NCBI GenBank assembly: GCA_025355645.1
Contig: JANXZG010000109.1
Span: 1-44,526, forward strand
Source of the DNA: Gammaproteobacteria bacterium
GTDB lineage: Bacteria > Pseudomonadota > Gammaproteobacteria > Steroidobacterales > Steroidobacteraceae
Reading direction: 5' to 3'
DNA: 44,526 bases
In this document: piece after piece, positions 26,667 through 36,852 of the stretch
How the letters are laid out: the number at the start of each line of letters is the position of its first letter
Numbering within the stretch: position 1 is the stretch's first letter
Position numbers and translations under genes: made by a program
The notes under the pieces: model-generated
The model's input: only the letters and a program-made list of their open reading frames with translations
What the model was told of the DNA's origin: nothing
The model's database searches: none

Positions 26667-29600
26667 TTGTTGAAGTTTCTAACGCAGATATTTGGCAGTC
26701 GCAACCAGCGCGTCATCAAGGAATTCAGCCGCACAGTAGCCGCAGTCAACGACTTTGAGGCGTCTGTCGCTGCACTCTCCGATGGGGAGTTTGCGCAAAA
26801 GACCAAAGAACTGATGGCGCGCCACGCTGGCGGCACGGCACTATCGGACCTCATTCCGGAGGCATTCGCGCTGGTGCGCGAGGCTTCGAAGCGCCAGCTC
26901 GGCCTGCGCCATTTCGACGTGCAGTTGATTGGCGGACTTGCGCTGAACGCCGGCAAGATCGCCGAGATGCGCACCGGTGAAGGCAAGACGCTGATGGCGA
27001 CGCTGCCAGCGTACCTCAACGCATTGACCGGCGAAGGCGTGCACGTCGTTACTGTCAACGAATACCTGGCGCAGCGCGACAGCGAGTGGATGGGTCCGGT
27101 ATTTCGGTTTCTCGGGCTTACCGTCGGCGTGATCAAGAACGCGCAGACCAGCGAAGAGAAGCGTGCCGCTTATGCCTGCGATATAACCTACGGCACCAAC
27201 AACGAGTTTGGCTTCGATTACCTGCGCGATAACCTCGCGTTTCGGCTCGAAGACCGCGTCCAGCGCAAGCTGATGTTTGCCGTCGTCGACGAAGTGGATT
27301 CAATCCTGATTGACGAGGCGCGCACGCCGCTGATCATCTCGGGGCCGGCCGAGGAAAGCACTGAACTTTACCTGAAAATCAATGCCCTGATTCCCGGGCT
27401 CACGCGCTCGTCCAGCGAGGAACTCGTGAATCGTGGCGTACTGGTGAACTCGGTCGCGAGCACCAGGATTCGCGGAGACCTGCATACAGGCGATGTGATA
27501 TTGAGCGCGAATGGAAACAACATCGCCTCAGCCGGTGATCTGCTGGCGCAAATAGATGCGAAGAAATTACCGGTCAAGCTGCAGATGGAACTGTGGCGCG
27601 ATCGGCAGGCGAAATCTGTCTCACTAGATATTCTCTCTGCCGCAAGTGGCGGTCCCGAAGTTGGCGGGAAGCCGGATGAAAAGAATCCGCTGCTTGATGC
27701 GGTCGGCATATCGGTCGCGCGCCTGTCGCCCGAACAGCGCTTCGAGTTCGCTGTTGACGGCGATTTCTGGGTCGATGAAAAGCAGAAGCAGGCCACGCTG
27801 ACCGAAGCCGGGCACCAGCGCGTCGAGGATCTGTTTGCCTCGCACGGTCTGTTGCGCGAGGGCGAGAGCCTGTACGACGCCACCAATATCCGTCTGATGC
27901 ACCATCTGAATGCGGCGCTGCGCGCCCACTCATTATACCGGCGCGATGTGGAGTACATCGTGCGCGGCGGCGAGGTGATTATCGTCGATGAGTTCACCGG
28001 CCGTACCATGCCGGGGCGTCGCTGGTCGGATGGCCTGCACCAGGCGGTCGAGGCGAAAGAGGGCGTGAAGGTTCGCGAGGAAAACCAGACCGTCGCGTCG
28101 ATCACGTTCCAGAATTATTTCCGACTTTATTCAAAGCTCTCCGGCATGACCGGCACCGCGGATACCGAAGCGTTCGAATTCCAGCAGATCTACGGACTTG
28201 AGGTCGTCGTGATTCCGACCCACAAACCCATGATCCGCAAGGATAATTCGGACCTCGTATTCTTATCCGAGACAGACAAATTCCAGGCCATCCTCGAGGA
28301 CGTCCAGGATTGCGTGAAGCGCGGTCAGCCGACGCTGGTCGGCACCACCTCTATCGATGCCTCGGAGCGGCTTGCAAAGCTGCTGGTCGGGGAAAAGATA
28401 ACTCACGAGGTCTTGAACGCGAAGCAACATGAGCGCGAGGCGCATATCGTGGCCGAGGCCGGGCGGCCTGGTGCCGTGACCATCGCCACCAATATGGCCG
28501 GCCGCGGTACCGACATCGTGCTCGGCGGCAGCCAGCAGCCGCAGATTGACGCAATCGCAAATCCGAGCGATGCGCAATTACAGTCAATCCGTAGCGATTG
28601 GCAGACGCGCCACGACCGGGTGCTCGCTGCGGGCGGACTGCACATCATCGGTACCGAGCGCCACGAATCGCGGCGTATCGACAATCAACTGCGCGGCCGT
28701 TCTGGCCGCCAGGGTGATCCCGGTTCGAGCCGGTTCTACCTCTCGCTCGAAGATAACCTGATGCGCATTTTCGGGGATCCGACGCGTATGAAGGCTCTTA
28801 TGACGCGGGTCGGCATGAAGGCTGGCGAGGCGATCGAAAGCGGCATGCTGACGCGGCAGATTGAGCGCGCGCAGCGGCGCGTGGAACAGCACAATTTTGA
28901 CGCTCGCAAGCAGCTGCTCGAATACGACGATGTGGCCAACGATCAGCGCCGCGTGATCTACCAGCAGCGCACTGACCTGATGAGTGCCGCGGACGTCGCC
29001 GAGGCGGTGGTAGGCATACGCGAAGATGTCATCGCGCAGCTGGTCGATCAGTACATGCCGGGCGGCGCCACCGAGGAGCAGTGGGATGTGCCCGGCCTCG
29101 CCTTGGCGATCGAGCGTGACTTTGGCGTGCAGTTGCCGGTGCGTGACTGGGTTCAGGCCGAGGAAGCCGGCGATGGCTCCGGACTCAGGCGCAAGATCGA
29201 TGCGGCGCTGACGGCTGCTTATGCGGAGAAGTGCACGAGCGTCGGAGTAGACGTCATGCGTTACATAGAAAAGCAGGTCATGCTGCAGACCCTCGATCAG
29301 CACTGGCGCGAGCATCTGGCAGCAATGGATTACATGCGCCAGGGAATTTTCCTGCGCAGCTATGCACAGAAGAACCCGAAGCAGGAATACAAGCGCGAGG
29401 CATTCGAATTGTTCTCGGCTATGCTTGACCGCATCAAGCTCGAAACCATTGGCACGCTGTCAAAAATCCAGGTGCGCAACCAGGCCGAGGTCGAGCGCGA
29501 GGAGCTGGAGCGGCAACAACGCCTGGCGCGTGCCCTGCAGTTGCAGCATGCCGAGGCGGTATCGCCAATCGCTGCGCCGGAACCACCGGCGGCCCCCGAT

Positions 29601-29741
29601 ATAGACCTGCCGCGAGCGAAGGCGCCGTCGGCAGGGTTTTCGCCGGGCATGCCAAAGGTCGGCCGTAATGAGCCGTGTCCCTGCGGCTCGGGCAAGAAAT
29701 ACAAGCATTGCCACGGCGCCCTGCAATCAGTGGACGGTTGA
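26667..29741 (+). CDS. secA: Preprotein translocase ATPase SecA with an internal PDZ-like insertion
   Basis: A 1024-residue SecA motor driving Sec-dependent export; E. coli SecA has 901. Visible are the N-terminal helix, Walker A MRTGEGKT (101-108), [14 protein letters not shown] (208-221), the PPXD, NBD2 with [15 protein letters not shown] and [16 protein letters not shown], the two-helix finger/scaffold region ([25 protein letters not shown]) and a C-terminal zinc motif [14 protein letters not shown] for SecB and lipids. The extra length is a segment of about 118 residues (247-364) containing a PDZ-like core. The frame is intact and canonical sequence flanks both sides. The start is TTG 26667 with AAGGA 9 bases upstream; TTG 26670 is the alternative. 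A TAGAAT at 26635-26640 could be its -10 box. Confidence 0.96.
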   Translation: MLKFLTQIFGSRNQRVIKEFSRTVAAVNDFEASVAALSDGEFAQKTKELMARHAGGTALSDLIPEAFALVREASKRQLGLRHFDVQLIGGLALNAGKIAEMRTGEGKTLMATLPAYLNALTGEGVHVVTVNEYLAQRDSEWMGPVFRFLGLTVGVIKNAQTSEEKRAAYACDITYGTNNEFGFDYLRDNLAFRLEDRVQRKLMFAVVDEVDSILIDEARTPLIISGPAEESTELYLKINALIPGLTRSSSEELVNRGVLVNSVASTRIRGDLHTGDVILSANGNNIASAGDLLAQIDAKKLPVKLQMELWRDRQAKSVSLDILSAASGGPEVGGKPDEKNPLLDAVGISVARLSPEQRFEFAVDGDFWVDEKQKQATLTEAGHQRVEDLFASHGLLREGESLYDATNIRLMHHLNAALRAHSLYRRDVEYIVRGGEVIIVDEFTGRTMPGRRWSDGLHQAVEAKEGVKVREENQTVASITFQNYFRLYSKLSGMTGTADTEAFEFQQIYGLEVVVIPTHKPMIRKDNSDLVFLSETDKFQAILEDVQDCVKRGQPTLVGTTSIDASERLAKLLVGEKITHEVLNAKQHEREAHIVAEAGRPGAVTIATNMAGRGTDIVLGGSQQPQIDAIANPSDAQLQSIRSDWQTRHDRVLAAGGLHIIGTERHESRRIDNQLRGRSGRQGDPGSSRFYLSLEDNLMRIFGDPTRMKALMTRVGMKAGEAIESGMLTRQIERAQRRVEQHNFDARKQLLEYDDVANDQRRVIYQQRTDLMSAADVAEAVVGIREDVIAQLVDQYMPGGATEEQWDVPGLALAIERDFGVQLPVRDWVQAEEAGDGSGLRRKIDAALTAAYAEKCTSVGVDVMRYIEKQVMLQTLDQHWREHLAAMDYMRQGIFLRSYAQKNPKQEYKREAFELFSAMLDRIKLETIGTLSKIQVRNQAEVEREELERQQRLARALQLQHAEAVSPIAAPEPPAAPDIDLPRAKAPSAGFSPGMPKVGRNEPCPCGSGKKYKHCHGALQSVDG
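27405..27758 (+). other. PDZ-like domain inserted in SecA PPXD (residues 247-364)
   Basis: Between [11 protein letters not shown] (end of normal sequence near 246) and [11 protein letters not shown] (resuming at 365), other SecA proteins have a short loop of about 15 residues. Here about 118 residues intervene. Residues 253-323 read like a PDZ domain: GVLVNSVAS, then [20 protein letters not shown], then a strand pair [18 protein letters not shown]. The GDVI-x3-NG core is the usual PDZ hallmark. A Gly/Pro/Lys linker ([14 protein letters not shown]) and a short strand segment lead back to SecA. The domain assignment is by eye; the insertion itself is directly visible. Confidence 0.75.
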
Positions 29742-30430
29742 GCACGGCCGGAAAACGCGCGCCCGTCCACGTCGTCGCGGGCGTCCTGAGCGATGACCGC
29801 CGGCGAGTACTGCTTGCCCAGCGTCCGGCCGGCCGGCAGCTGGCGGGTGGCTGGGAGTTTCCTGGCGGCAAGTGCGAGCCTGGCGAATCGCGCCTGGAAA
29901 CCCTCGCACGCGAACTCAGCGAGGAACTTGGCGTGTTGGTTCGCGCGGCACACCCCTTGATGCGCCTGACCCATGAATATCCGGAACGCGACATCGACCT
30001 CGACGTCTGGGCCGTGACTGATTACCAAGGTGAGCCGCGCTCCCTCGACGGCCAGAATTTGCGCTGGTGCGAGCGCAGCGCTCTCGCTAGCGCGGGTTTG
30101 CTCCCGGCCGACCGGCCGGTCGTGACGGCATTGCTGCTGCCCGAGAAAATTATTGCCACAACCGGCCCGCGCTATCGCATCGTTGCCTTGGACGCGGTGC
30201 AGCCGCTGCGTAAAGAAGAGGGGCTCCTCGGAGTCATGTGCGACGACGGCGCCGGCGCAGAACGGGCCGCCGTCGCTGGCGCAGATTTCATCGTGCTAAG
30301 GCGTCCTCTTGCCACGGCACAAATCACTGCAGTCTGCGCCCGCAGCAACGTCCCAGTTTATGCATACGGGACGGTCCTTGCTGAGGCCTGGATGGTGGGC
30401 GCCAGCGGCGTCAGCGAGCTAGCGGGCTAG
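29738..30430 (+). CDS. MutT-like Nudix hydrolase with reduced ThiE-like C-terminal region
   Basis: A 230-residue two-part protein. The Nudix box is complete (G-x5-E-x7-REL-x-EE-x-GV, beginning GKCEPGE), preceded by a MutT-like N-terminus ([18 protein letters not shown]), so 8-oxo-dGTP hydrolysis is likely. The C-terminal ~90 residues ([39 protein letters not shown]) resemble the end of the thiamine-phosphate-synthase-like domain fused to MutT in many gammaproteobacteria, but much of that barrel is missing. I start it at TTG 29738, overlapping the secA stop, since an upstream frame runs inside secA. Confidence 0.82.
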   Translation: MSTAGKRAPVHVVAGVLSDDRRRVLLAQRPAGRQLAGGWEFPGGKCEPGESRLETLARELSEELGVLVRAAHPLMRLTHEYPERDIDLDVWAVTDYQGEPRSLDGQNLRWCERSALASAGLLPADRPVVTALLLPEKIIATTGPRYRIVALDAVQPLRKEEGLLGVMCDDGAGAERAAVAGADFIVLRRPLATAQITAVCARSNVPVYAYGTVLAEAWMVGASGVSELAG

Positions 30431-30489
30431 GCTACTGCTTCGAGACGCATGCACGGCACAGCCAGACATAATCTGGTAGTTTGCGGATA

Positions 30490-32073
30490 ATGTTAAATGG
30501 TCTGGGATATCAAAATGTGACCGAGTCGACACCGGCCGCGAGCGTAGTGACGCTGCCTTTGCCCTTGCTCGATCGACTGGTCATTGCCTACCTCGCGCTG
30601 CCGCTGGCGATCTTTCTAGGCGGATGGCTGCAGCTCTGGGTGGCGCTGCCGTTGCTCGCCTGCCTCGCGTTCGGCCTGCGCCCCTTGCTCACTAACGCCG
30701 CCGGTTCTCAAATCGCTCCGATCACCCGCCTGCACCTGACTGTCGGCATCCTCGCTGGGCTCGCATGGACCTATTTTGGAGGTACCGCGCACTTCGTATT
30801 TTCGAATACTGATTGGTACGTGCGTGATGCCGTGCTGCACGACCTAGTTGCCTCTTCCTGGCCGGTGGGTTACGGGCCGGTAAACGGCGCCGAAAGCATG
30901 CTGCGTGCGCCATTGGCCTACTATCTCCCGGCGGCATCAGTCGGCAAGTTTGCCGGCCTTTACGCGGCGCACCTGACGCTCGCGGCGTGGACTGCTATCG
31001 GTGCAAGCCTGTTTCTGCTGCAGGTACTGTCACTGACTCCATCACGGGCGGGCGTCGCAATAATGGTGGCACTGATCGTTGTTTTTTTCAGCGGCCTCGA
31101 CATCATCGGTAACCTGATCAACTTCGGCCCGCGTTTCATCGCCCTGTGGCATATCGACAATCATCTGGAGTGGTGGGCCGGCAGCTACCAGTACTCGTCG
31201 ATGACGACGCAGTTGTTCTGGGTGCCCAATCACGCGCTCAGCGGCTGGCTCACGATCGGATTGCTGTGCAGGGACCGGCAGGGCACGCCATTGGATACGA
31301 TGCTGCCATTGGTGATCGTGGCTTCTGCATTATGGTCGCCGCTGACTGCCCTCGGCGCCGTTCCATACGTCATATGGAAGCTTACTGCCGCCATGTTGCG
31401 CGATCGATCGCTGGGACTGCTGCATCCGCGCGTCTGGGCGCCAGCGCTGCTCATTGGCATTGCCGTCGCGGGGTATCTGATGCTAGATGCCGGCAATATC
31501 CCTAAGGGCTGGACCGTCGGCAACTCGCGGGAGGGGTTCGTGGAAAGCCTGCTGCGACAGGCACAATTTTTTCTGCTCGAAGCGGGTCTTATCGGCCTAG
31601 CGATCCTGGCCTTGCGACGTTCCAGCCACGTCGCGCTGGCGCTCGTAATACTCGCGATCCTGCCGATGGCACGGTTCGGGCCTGGAAATGACCTCGTAAT
31701 GCGCGGATCCATACCAAGTCTGGTCGTGTTGTTGATTGGCGCGTGTCTTGCACTCGTTGCAAAGGCACCGGACCTTCATGGCCGTCGGTGGAAGATTGCA
31801 TTGGGCGCGATGCTTGCTATAGGTGCGATTACTCCGGTGCAGGAGTTTGCAAGAGCGATGATGCTGCCAGCCTGGCCAATCAATCGCGAGGTGACATTGA
31901 TAGGGACTAGTTGCGGCGGTTTTCCGGCGCATTACATTGCGCGCATGGGCGCAGGGCCGATCGGCCATTTGTTGCGCGAGCCGCATCGGCTGGACCCCGG
32001 ACCACAGGGGCGCGCCGCCTGCTCAAACCCAGCCTGGACGCTGATGTACAAGCATGGGCTGCTGGATATATGA
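30490..32073 (+). CDS. Polytopic membrane protein, possibly a GT-C-type glycosyltransferase
   Basis: A protein of about 527 residues with ten or more hydrophobic segments and no family I can name with confidence. The first large loop has an acidic motif after helix two or three ([16 protein letters not shown]), the arrangement seen in lipid-linked GT-C transferases, and the C-terminus ends in a soluble tail. It opens the glycan operon, and its stop overlaps the next start (ATGA). With the GtrA/GtrB-like pair at the other end of the operon it could play the part of GtrC, transferring a polyprenyl-linked sugar. That role is inference. The start is uncertain: ATG 30490, TTG 30481 or GTG 30517. 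Confidence 0.7.
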   Translation: MLNGLGYQNVTESTPAASVVTLPLPLLDRLVIAYLALPLAIFLGGWLQLWVALPLLACLAFGLRPLLTNAAGSQIAPITRLHLTVGILAGLAWTYFGGTAHFVFSNTDWYVRDAVLHDLVASSWPVGYGPVNGAESMLRAPLAYYLPAASVGKFAGLYAAHLTLAAWTAIGASLFLLQVLSLTPSRAGVAIMVALIVVFFSGLDIIGNLINFGPRFIALWHIDNHLEWWAGSYQYSSMTTQLFWVPNHALSGWLTIGLLCRDRQGTPLDTMLPLVIVASALWSPLTALGAVPYVIWKLTAAMLRDRSLGLLHPRVWAPALLIGIAVAGYLMLDAGNIPKGWTVGNSREGFVESLLRQAQFFLLEAGLIGLAILALRRSSHVALALVILAILPMARFGPGNDLVMRGSIPSLVVLLIGACLALVAKAPDLHGRRWKIALGAMLAIGAITPVQEFARAMMLPAWPINREVTLIGTSCGGFPAHYIARMGAGPIGHLLREPHRLDPGPQGRAACSNPAWTLMYKHGLLDI

Positions 32074-33659
32074 AAGCGAAGAATCGCGCAGTTACTGCCG
32101 GAACCCTATTGCTGGACGATGAAAAGCTGGGCGGCGCCGTCTGCATTGCGCTGAACGCACCCGATGGAGAAGGTTTTGCGCGCGTCGTGCCATTGGTCCC
32201 GGCCGTCGGTCCTGGGCAAGGATTCGGTTACATGTTGCAGGAGGCTGATTTTCGCGCCGGCCCCAAGCTTGGCTGGCTGCGGCTCGATCGAGTTGGATGG
32301 CGGGACCTGGCTGGCATGCACGCAAGCGGAGCACTAAAGCCGACGACATTGGCGCGCCTGCACCGTTCCTTATGCACTCATGAAGCAAGAACCTATGGGG
32401 ACCTGGCGCACGGCGAAGTACCGTTCATTCCTGGACGAACGCCGGTGCCGCCATCCGGGAAGGTCATCGGCGCGCGAGAACTTGAGTTGCTAGTCGAGGC
32501 ATCGCTCGATGGCTGGCTTACGACCGGGCGCTTTAACGACGCGTTCGAGAGGCGCATGGGCGAGTACTTGGGCCGCAGTCATGTGCGTACGACGAACTCG
32601 GGCTCCTCGGCCAACCTGCTGGCAATGACGGCCCTGACTTCGCATTTACTCGGCGATCGGGCACTCAAGCCCGGCGACGAGGTGATAACAGTGGCGGCAG
32701 GATTTCCGACCACTGTGAACCCGAGCCTTCAGAACGGCCTGGTGCCCGTTTTCGTGGATGTAAAGCTACCGACCTACAACATCGACCCTGAAAAGATCGA
32801 GGCCGCTGTGTCGCCCCGAACCAGGGCTATCATGATTGCGCACACGCTGGGCAATCCATTCGATCTGGATGCGGTCATGGCTGTCGCCCGCCGGCACAAC
32901 CTATGGGTCGTCGAGGATTGTTGCGACGCACTTGGCGCGACTTATCGGGGCGGAAAGGTCGGTACGTTCGGGCACATCGGCACTTTAAGTTTTTATCCAG
33001 CCCATCACATCACGATGGGCGAGGGTGGCGCAGTGTTCACGGACGATGACCTGCTGCGCCGCGCGATTGAATCCATCCGTGACTGGGGCCGCGATTGCTA
33101 TTGCGCACCGGGTCGCGACAACACCTGCGGCAAACGATTCAAATGGCACCTCGGCGACATGCCGCCGGGCTACGATCATAAATATACCTATTCGCATGCC
33201 GGCTATAACCTCAAGATCACCGACATGCAGGCGGCGGTCGGCCTCGCACAACTCGAGCGCCTTGATGGCTTCGTTGAGTCGCGGCGTCGGAACTGGCAGC
33301 ACCTGACGGCTCGCCTTGCGCCGTACGCAGATCGCCTGTTGCTGCCGGAAGCGACTCCCGGAAGCGATCCGTCGTGGTTCGGCTATACGATCACACTGCA
33401 GCCGGCGTTCACGCCAAAACGCGAAGCACTGACGGACTTCCTCAATCGCCACAAGATCGGCACGCGATTGCTGTTCGCCGGAAACCTGACGCGCCAGCCG
33501 TACTTCCGCGGCAAGCCGCATCGCATCAGCGGTACGCTGGAGACGACTGATCGCATCATGCTGCGCACTTTCTGGATCGGGGTCTATCCCGGGCTGAGCA
33601 TCCAGATGCTGGACTTTGCGGCTGATATGATTATTTCATTCCTGGATGCCCACCCGTGA
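32070..33659 (+). CDS. E1-type (RfbH/DdhC-like) NDP-4-keto-6-deoxyhexose 3-dehydrase with extra N-terminal domain
   Basis: A 529-residue PMP-dependent enzyme. From about residue 115 it follows RfbH closely ([39 protein letters not shown]). The aminotransferase Lys is replaced by His312 in [14 protein letters not shown], the mark of the 3-dehydrases. The [2Fe-2S] ligands are complete with exact E1 spacing C-x57-C-x-C-x7-C (Cys285, 343, 345, 353). E1 enzymes remove the C3 hydroxyl of CDP-4-keto-6-deoxyglucose and need a ferredoxin-type reductase (E3), which is not in this window. Residues 1-110 are an additional domain absent from RfbH. It overlaps its neighbours on both sides by 4 bases. Confidence 0.9.
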   Translation: MKAKNRAVTAGTLLLDDEKLGGAVCIALNAPDGEGFARVVPLVPAVGPGQGFGYMLQEADFRAGPKLGWLRLDRVGWRDLAGMHASGALKPTTLARLHRSLCTHEARTYGDLAHGEVPFIPGRTPVPPSGKVIGARELELLVEASLDGWLTTGRFNDAFERRMGEYLGRSHVRTTNSGSSANLLAMTALTSHLLGDRALKPGDEVITVAAGFPTTVNPSLQNGLVPVFVDVKLPTYNIDPEKIEAAVSPRTRAIMIAHTLGNPFDLDAVMAVARRHNLWVVEDCCDALGATYRGGKVGTFGHIGTLSFYPAHHITMGEGGAVFTDDDLLRRAIESIRDWGRDCYCAPGRDNTCGKRFKWHLGDMPPGYDHKYTYSHAGYNLKITDMQAAVGLAQLERLDGFVESRRRNWQHLTARLAPYADRLLLPEATPGSDPSWFGYTITLQPAFTPKREALTDFLNRHKIGTRLLFAGNLTRQPYFRGKPHRISGTLETTDRIMLRTFWIGVYPGLSIQMLDFAADMIISFLDAHP

Positions 33660-34879
33660 ATTCGCAAATCGCGGATCTTGGCGCGGTAGTGCGTGGCGCG
33701 CCGCGGGTATGTCCAGCGTGCGGGAACTATGCCGGCGTGATGGTATTCGATAATCGCATGGTCGAATGTGCCGGCTACGATTTCAGTTCGCCAGTGCTTC
33801 GCTGCGCAAGCTGTGATTGCGCATATGCAGGACGCGCGCTGCTACCAAAGGACCTGCATCGGTATTATTCGGTACTGTCGAAGTACGATACGGTGCGATC
33901 GCGCGAGGATATTTCCGCGCTAGACCGGGAGCGCGCCGCGCTGGCCACCGATTTCCTGGCGCCGATTCTTCACGACCTAGGTAGCGTGCTTGATGTAGGC
34001 TGCTCGTCCGGCGTGTTGCTGCATGCATTGCGCGCGGCTGGGGTGAGGCATGTGCAGGGAATCGATCCGGCGGCGGATGCATCGGTCGCGGCGCGCGCGT
34101 TGTTTGACATTCCGGTCGCGCAAGCGCAAGCGGAAAATTACGACGACTATGGCAGCCATGACCTCGTCTGCGTGATGGCAGTGCTCGAGCACTTGCTGGA
34201 GCCGTGCGCTCTGCTGGATGTCATTGGCCGCCAGCTGAAACCCGGAGCACGGGTTTTGATCGAGATTCCAGATGCCGGCGCTTTCGATCGGCCGGGCGAT
34301 GACAGGCCGATCGAGCCCTTTGGGGAATTCAGCAATGAACACATCAATTTTCTCTCGATCGGCGACCTTAGCCGCATGGCCTCGTCTGCCGGTCTTGAAG
34401 TAGAGCGCTGGCGCACCCTGCGCATCGCTTACGGTGCCCCGGACTTATTTGTATTGCTGCACAAGGCGCCCAAGGGCAGTCAATTACCGGCAGCAGATAG
34501 TGTCAGCATGCAGAGCCGCTTGAGATCTGGTGATGCCGTGGCCCGCTATGTCACGCGCTCCTTGACGGCATTGAGCGCAGTCGAGCAAAGACTGCAGGCA
34601 GTCCCTGCGGTGCCGCTGTTGATCTATGGCGCCGGCAACCATACGGCACGGCTGATGGCCCAATCCGCTGTCTTGGGCAGCGCCAAGGTGCTCGCGGTAT
34701 TCGATCGCAATCCGCACCTGCACGGGCAGTCGATCGGCGGCGTGCAAATTCTCCCACCGGAGCAGATTCGCGAATTCGTCGGCGTCCCGGTCATTATCTC
34801 GACTTTCAATGCGCGCCGTGAAATCCATGCTGGCTTGAGCGCCATTGCGCAGCAGCCGCGCATTTTGCTGTACGACTGA
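33656..34879 (+). CDS. Three-domain SAM methyltransferase, sugar C-methyltransferase-like
   Basis: A 407-residue protein with the layout of sugar C-methyltransferases such as TylC3 and TcaB9. It has an N-terminal zinc-binding module (Cys19/Cys22 and Cys50/Cys53), a SAM domain with motif [10 protein letters not shown] (111-119) and an EHINFLS element matching the catalytic E-H-x-x-[YF] region. The C-terminal Rossmann-like domain begins [13 protein letters not shown]. The likely substrate is a nucleotide-linked keto-deoxy sugar, perhaps the product of the preceding dehydrase; methylation position cannot be read. The GTG start overlaps the E1 stop (GTGA). Confidence 0.82.
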   Translation: MNSQIADLGAVVRGAPRVCPACGNYAGVMVFDNRMVECAGYDFSSPVLRCASCDCAYAGRALLPKDLHRYYSVLSKYDTVRSREDISALDRERAALATDFLAPILHDLGSVLDVGCSSGVLLHALRAAGVRHVQGIDPAADASVAARALFDIPVAQAQAENYDDYGSHDLVCVMAVLEHLLEPCALLDVIGRQLKPGARVLIEIPDAGAFDRPGDDRPIEPFGEFSNEHINFLSIGDLSRMASSAGLEVERWRTLRIAYGAPDLFVLLHKAPKGSQLPAADSVSMQSRLRSGDAVARYVTRSLTALSAVEQRLQAVPAVPLLIYGAGNHTARLMAQSAVLGSAKVLAVFDRNPHLHGQSIGGVQILPPEQIREFVGVPVIISTFNARREIHAGLSAIAQQPRILLYD

Positions 34880-34883
34880 GCAA

Positions 34884-35969
34884 ATGCTGCCTATGAAAAA
34901 CCAGCATTTCGCTTTCGCCAACTCACGCTCCGGCCTTGAGGGCACGGATTTGCGCCACGTTCTGGAAACCATGGAGCCAAGGCTGCGCCAGCTCGCTGGC
35001 GCATCGATCCTCATAACCGGGGCGACGGGCTGGTTCGGGGTGTGGTTGCTGGATGTACTGTGCGCAGCGGACGATACGTTGCGCCTCGGCATCCGGATTG
35101 TCGCCGTATCGCGCGATCCGCGGCACTTTGCCGCGAGATACCCGGGATTCGGGGCGGATCCGCGCATTGAGTGGATTCAAAGCGACGTGCGCCAACTGGC
35201 TCCGCACGGCGACGGATTTACCTATGTCATACATGCGGCCACGGACACGAGCGTCAGGCCCGGTGCGGCTAGTCCACTGCGACTGTTCGAGACAATTGTC
35301 GATGGGACCCGGTGTGCCATTGCCGCCGCGGGCGCTACCTGCAAGGGCTTCCTGCTGTTGAGTTCGGGCGCTATCTATGGACTAGGAGCGCTCAATTCGA
35401 CGCATTTTGCCGAGGGCGATCCTGGCGGCCCGAAGGCGTTTTCAGGTAAAAGTGCGTATGCTGAGGGCAAACGCGCGGCTGAGCAGCTTGCCATCATCGC
35501 GGCGGGCAATGGCGTGCCGGTGCGCATCGCGCGCTGCTTTGCCTTTGTGGGCCCACACATGCCCTTCGACAGGCACTTTGCGATCGGCAATTTCATTGCC
35601 GATGCGGTGGACGGAAGGCGGATTCTCGTCAAGAGCGACGGCCGTCCGCTGCGGTCCTATCTATACATGTCGGATCTATTGCGGGCCCTTATTGCGATTC
35701 TGGTCGATGGGGTTGCGGGCCGGCCGTACAACGTCGGCTCCGATATCGCGATCACAATAGAGGAACTCGCTCATAGGGTGAATCGCGTAGTGGGCGGCAA
35801 TGGCGTGCAAATCGAGGGCGCAGCGTCGGATCCGCTCGATCGGTATGTCCCGAACACAACCCGCCTTAGGAGCGAACTTGGATTTGCTCAGGAAGTGCCG
35901 CTCGATGCTGCTATAGCGCGAACTGCAAAGTGGCGCCGGGCTGAGCAGATCAGGTCGATGCGATCATGA
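34884..35969 (+). CDS. NAD-dependent nucleotide-sugar epimerase/dehydratase
   Basis: A 361-residue extended SDR. The NAD loop is TGATGWFG, followed by VIHAATDTSV, a catalytic Ser region LLLSSGAIYG and the Y-x3-K pair in SAYAEGKRAAEQ. The tail RSYLYMSDLLRAL and YNVGSDIAITIEEL is typical of epimerases and 4-ketoreductases acting on nucleotide sugars. It probably reduces or epimerises the keto sugar of the E1/methyltransferase pathway. ATG 34884 is 4 bases after the methyltransferase stop; ATG 34893 is an alternative. Confidence 0.85.
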   Translation: MLPMKNQHFAFANSRSGLEGTDLRHVLETMEPRLRQLAGASILITGATGWFGVWLLDVLCAADDTLRLGIRIVAVSRDPRHFAARYPGFGADPRIEWIQSDVRQLAPHGDGFTYVIHAATDTSVRPGAASPLRLFETIVDGTRCAIAAAGATCKGFLLLSSGAIYGLGALNSTHFAEGDPGGPKAFSGKSAYAEGKRAAEQLAIIAAGNGVPVRIARCFAFVGPHMPFDRHFAIGNFIADAVDGRRILVKSDGRPLRSYLYMSDLLRALIAILVDGVAGRPYNVGSDIAITIEELAHRVNRVVGGNGVQIEGAASDPLDRYVPNTTRLRSELGFAQEVPLDAAIARTAKWRRAEQIRSMRS

Positions 35970-35985
35970 TTTCAAGGAGAAAGCC

Positions 35986-36852
35986 ATGAATGTAACAATT
36001 GCAGGACGTATGATCGGAGCGCAGCAGCCATGCTATGTGGTTGCGGAAATCGGCATCAATCACAACGGTGACCTTAACCTTGCGAAACGCCTCATCGATG
36101 TCGCCGTGTCGAGCGGTTGCAACGCCGTCAAGTTTCAAAAACGTACCGTCAACGTCGTTTACACGGCGGCGGAGCTTGAGCGCCCGCGCGAGTCACCGTT
36201 TGGCGAGACGAATGGTGACCTGAAACGTAAGCTCGAATTCGGCGAGGACCAGTACCGCGAAATCGATGCCTATTGCCGTGAAGAAGCCATCGCCTGGTTC
36301 GCATCCCCCTGGGACGAGGCCTCGGTCGATTTCCTAGAGCAGTTCGACGTGCCCTGTCACAAAGTTGCGTCTGCCAGCCTGACCGACGACAAGCTGTTGC
36401 GTCATATGCGGGCGACGGGAAAGCCGATCGTCCTGTCCACCGGCATGAGCACTATGGCCCAAGTCGACCATGCCGTTGAAGTTCTCGGGCGCCAGAATCT
36501 CGTTATATTGCATGCGACCAGCACCTACCCGGCAGGGTACGATGAGCTCAATCTGAAGGTCATTCCGGTGCTCGCCCAGCGCTTCAAGGTCCCGGTCGGC
36601 TATTCGGGGCACGAAACCGGGATTTCATCTTCGGTAGCTGCGGTCGTTTTGGGGGCTTCGATGATTGAGCGGCACCTGACGCTGGATCGAGCAATGTGGG
36701 GCAGCGACCAGGCGGCGTCGCTCGAACCTAACGGGATGCAACGCCTACTGCGCGATATTAGGCTGGTGGAAATCGCGCTAGGCGACGGACAAAAGCGCTT
36801 GCTGGATCGCGAAAAACCGATTATGGAGAAGTTGCGTCGTGTCGGACTCTAA
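35986..36852 (+). CDS. NeuB-family nonulosonate synthase lacking the SAF domain
   Basis: A 288-residue TIM-barrel enzyme of the N-acetylneuraminate synthase family, which condenses phosphoenolpyruvate with a hexose derivative. Visible are AEIGINHNGDLNLAKRLID, AVKFQKR, WFASPWDEASVDFLE, KVASASLTD, LSTGMSTM, ATSTYPAGYDELNL and GYSGHETG, the classical order. The protein ends right after the barrel. The ~60-residue C-terminal antifreeze-like (SAF) domain found in NeuB, PseI and LegI is missing. AAGGAG at 35973-35978 precedes ATG 35986. The next gene, a KdsC-like phosphatase, overlaps by 14 bases, which suggests a phosphorylated product. Confidence 0.86.
   Translation: MNVTIAGRMIGAQQPCYVVAEIGINHNGDLNLAKRLIDVAVSSGCNAVKFQKRTVNVVYTAAELERPRESPFGETNGDLKRKLEFGEDQYREIDAYCREEAIAWFASPWDEASVDFLEQFDVPCHKVASASLTDDKLLRHMRATGKPIVLSTGMSTMAQVDHAVEVLGRQNLVILHATSTYPAGYDELNLKVIPVLAQRFKVPVGYSGHETGISSSVAAVVLGASMIERHLTLDRAMWGSDQAASLEPNGMQRLLRDIRLVEIALGDGQKRLLDREKPIMEKLRRVGL

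Noticed and set aside
27405..27758. SecA insert as an intein or self-splicing element
   Set aside because: No intein splice motifs (terminal Cys/Ser and His-Asn) are seen, and 118 residues are too few; the segment reads as a folded domain with linker.
30462..30476. CCAGA-CATAA-TCTGG hairpin before the glycan operon
   Set aside because: A five-pair stem without U-tract, easily expected by chance.
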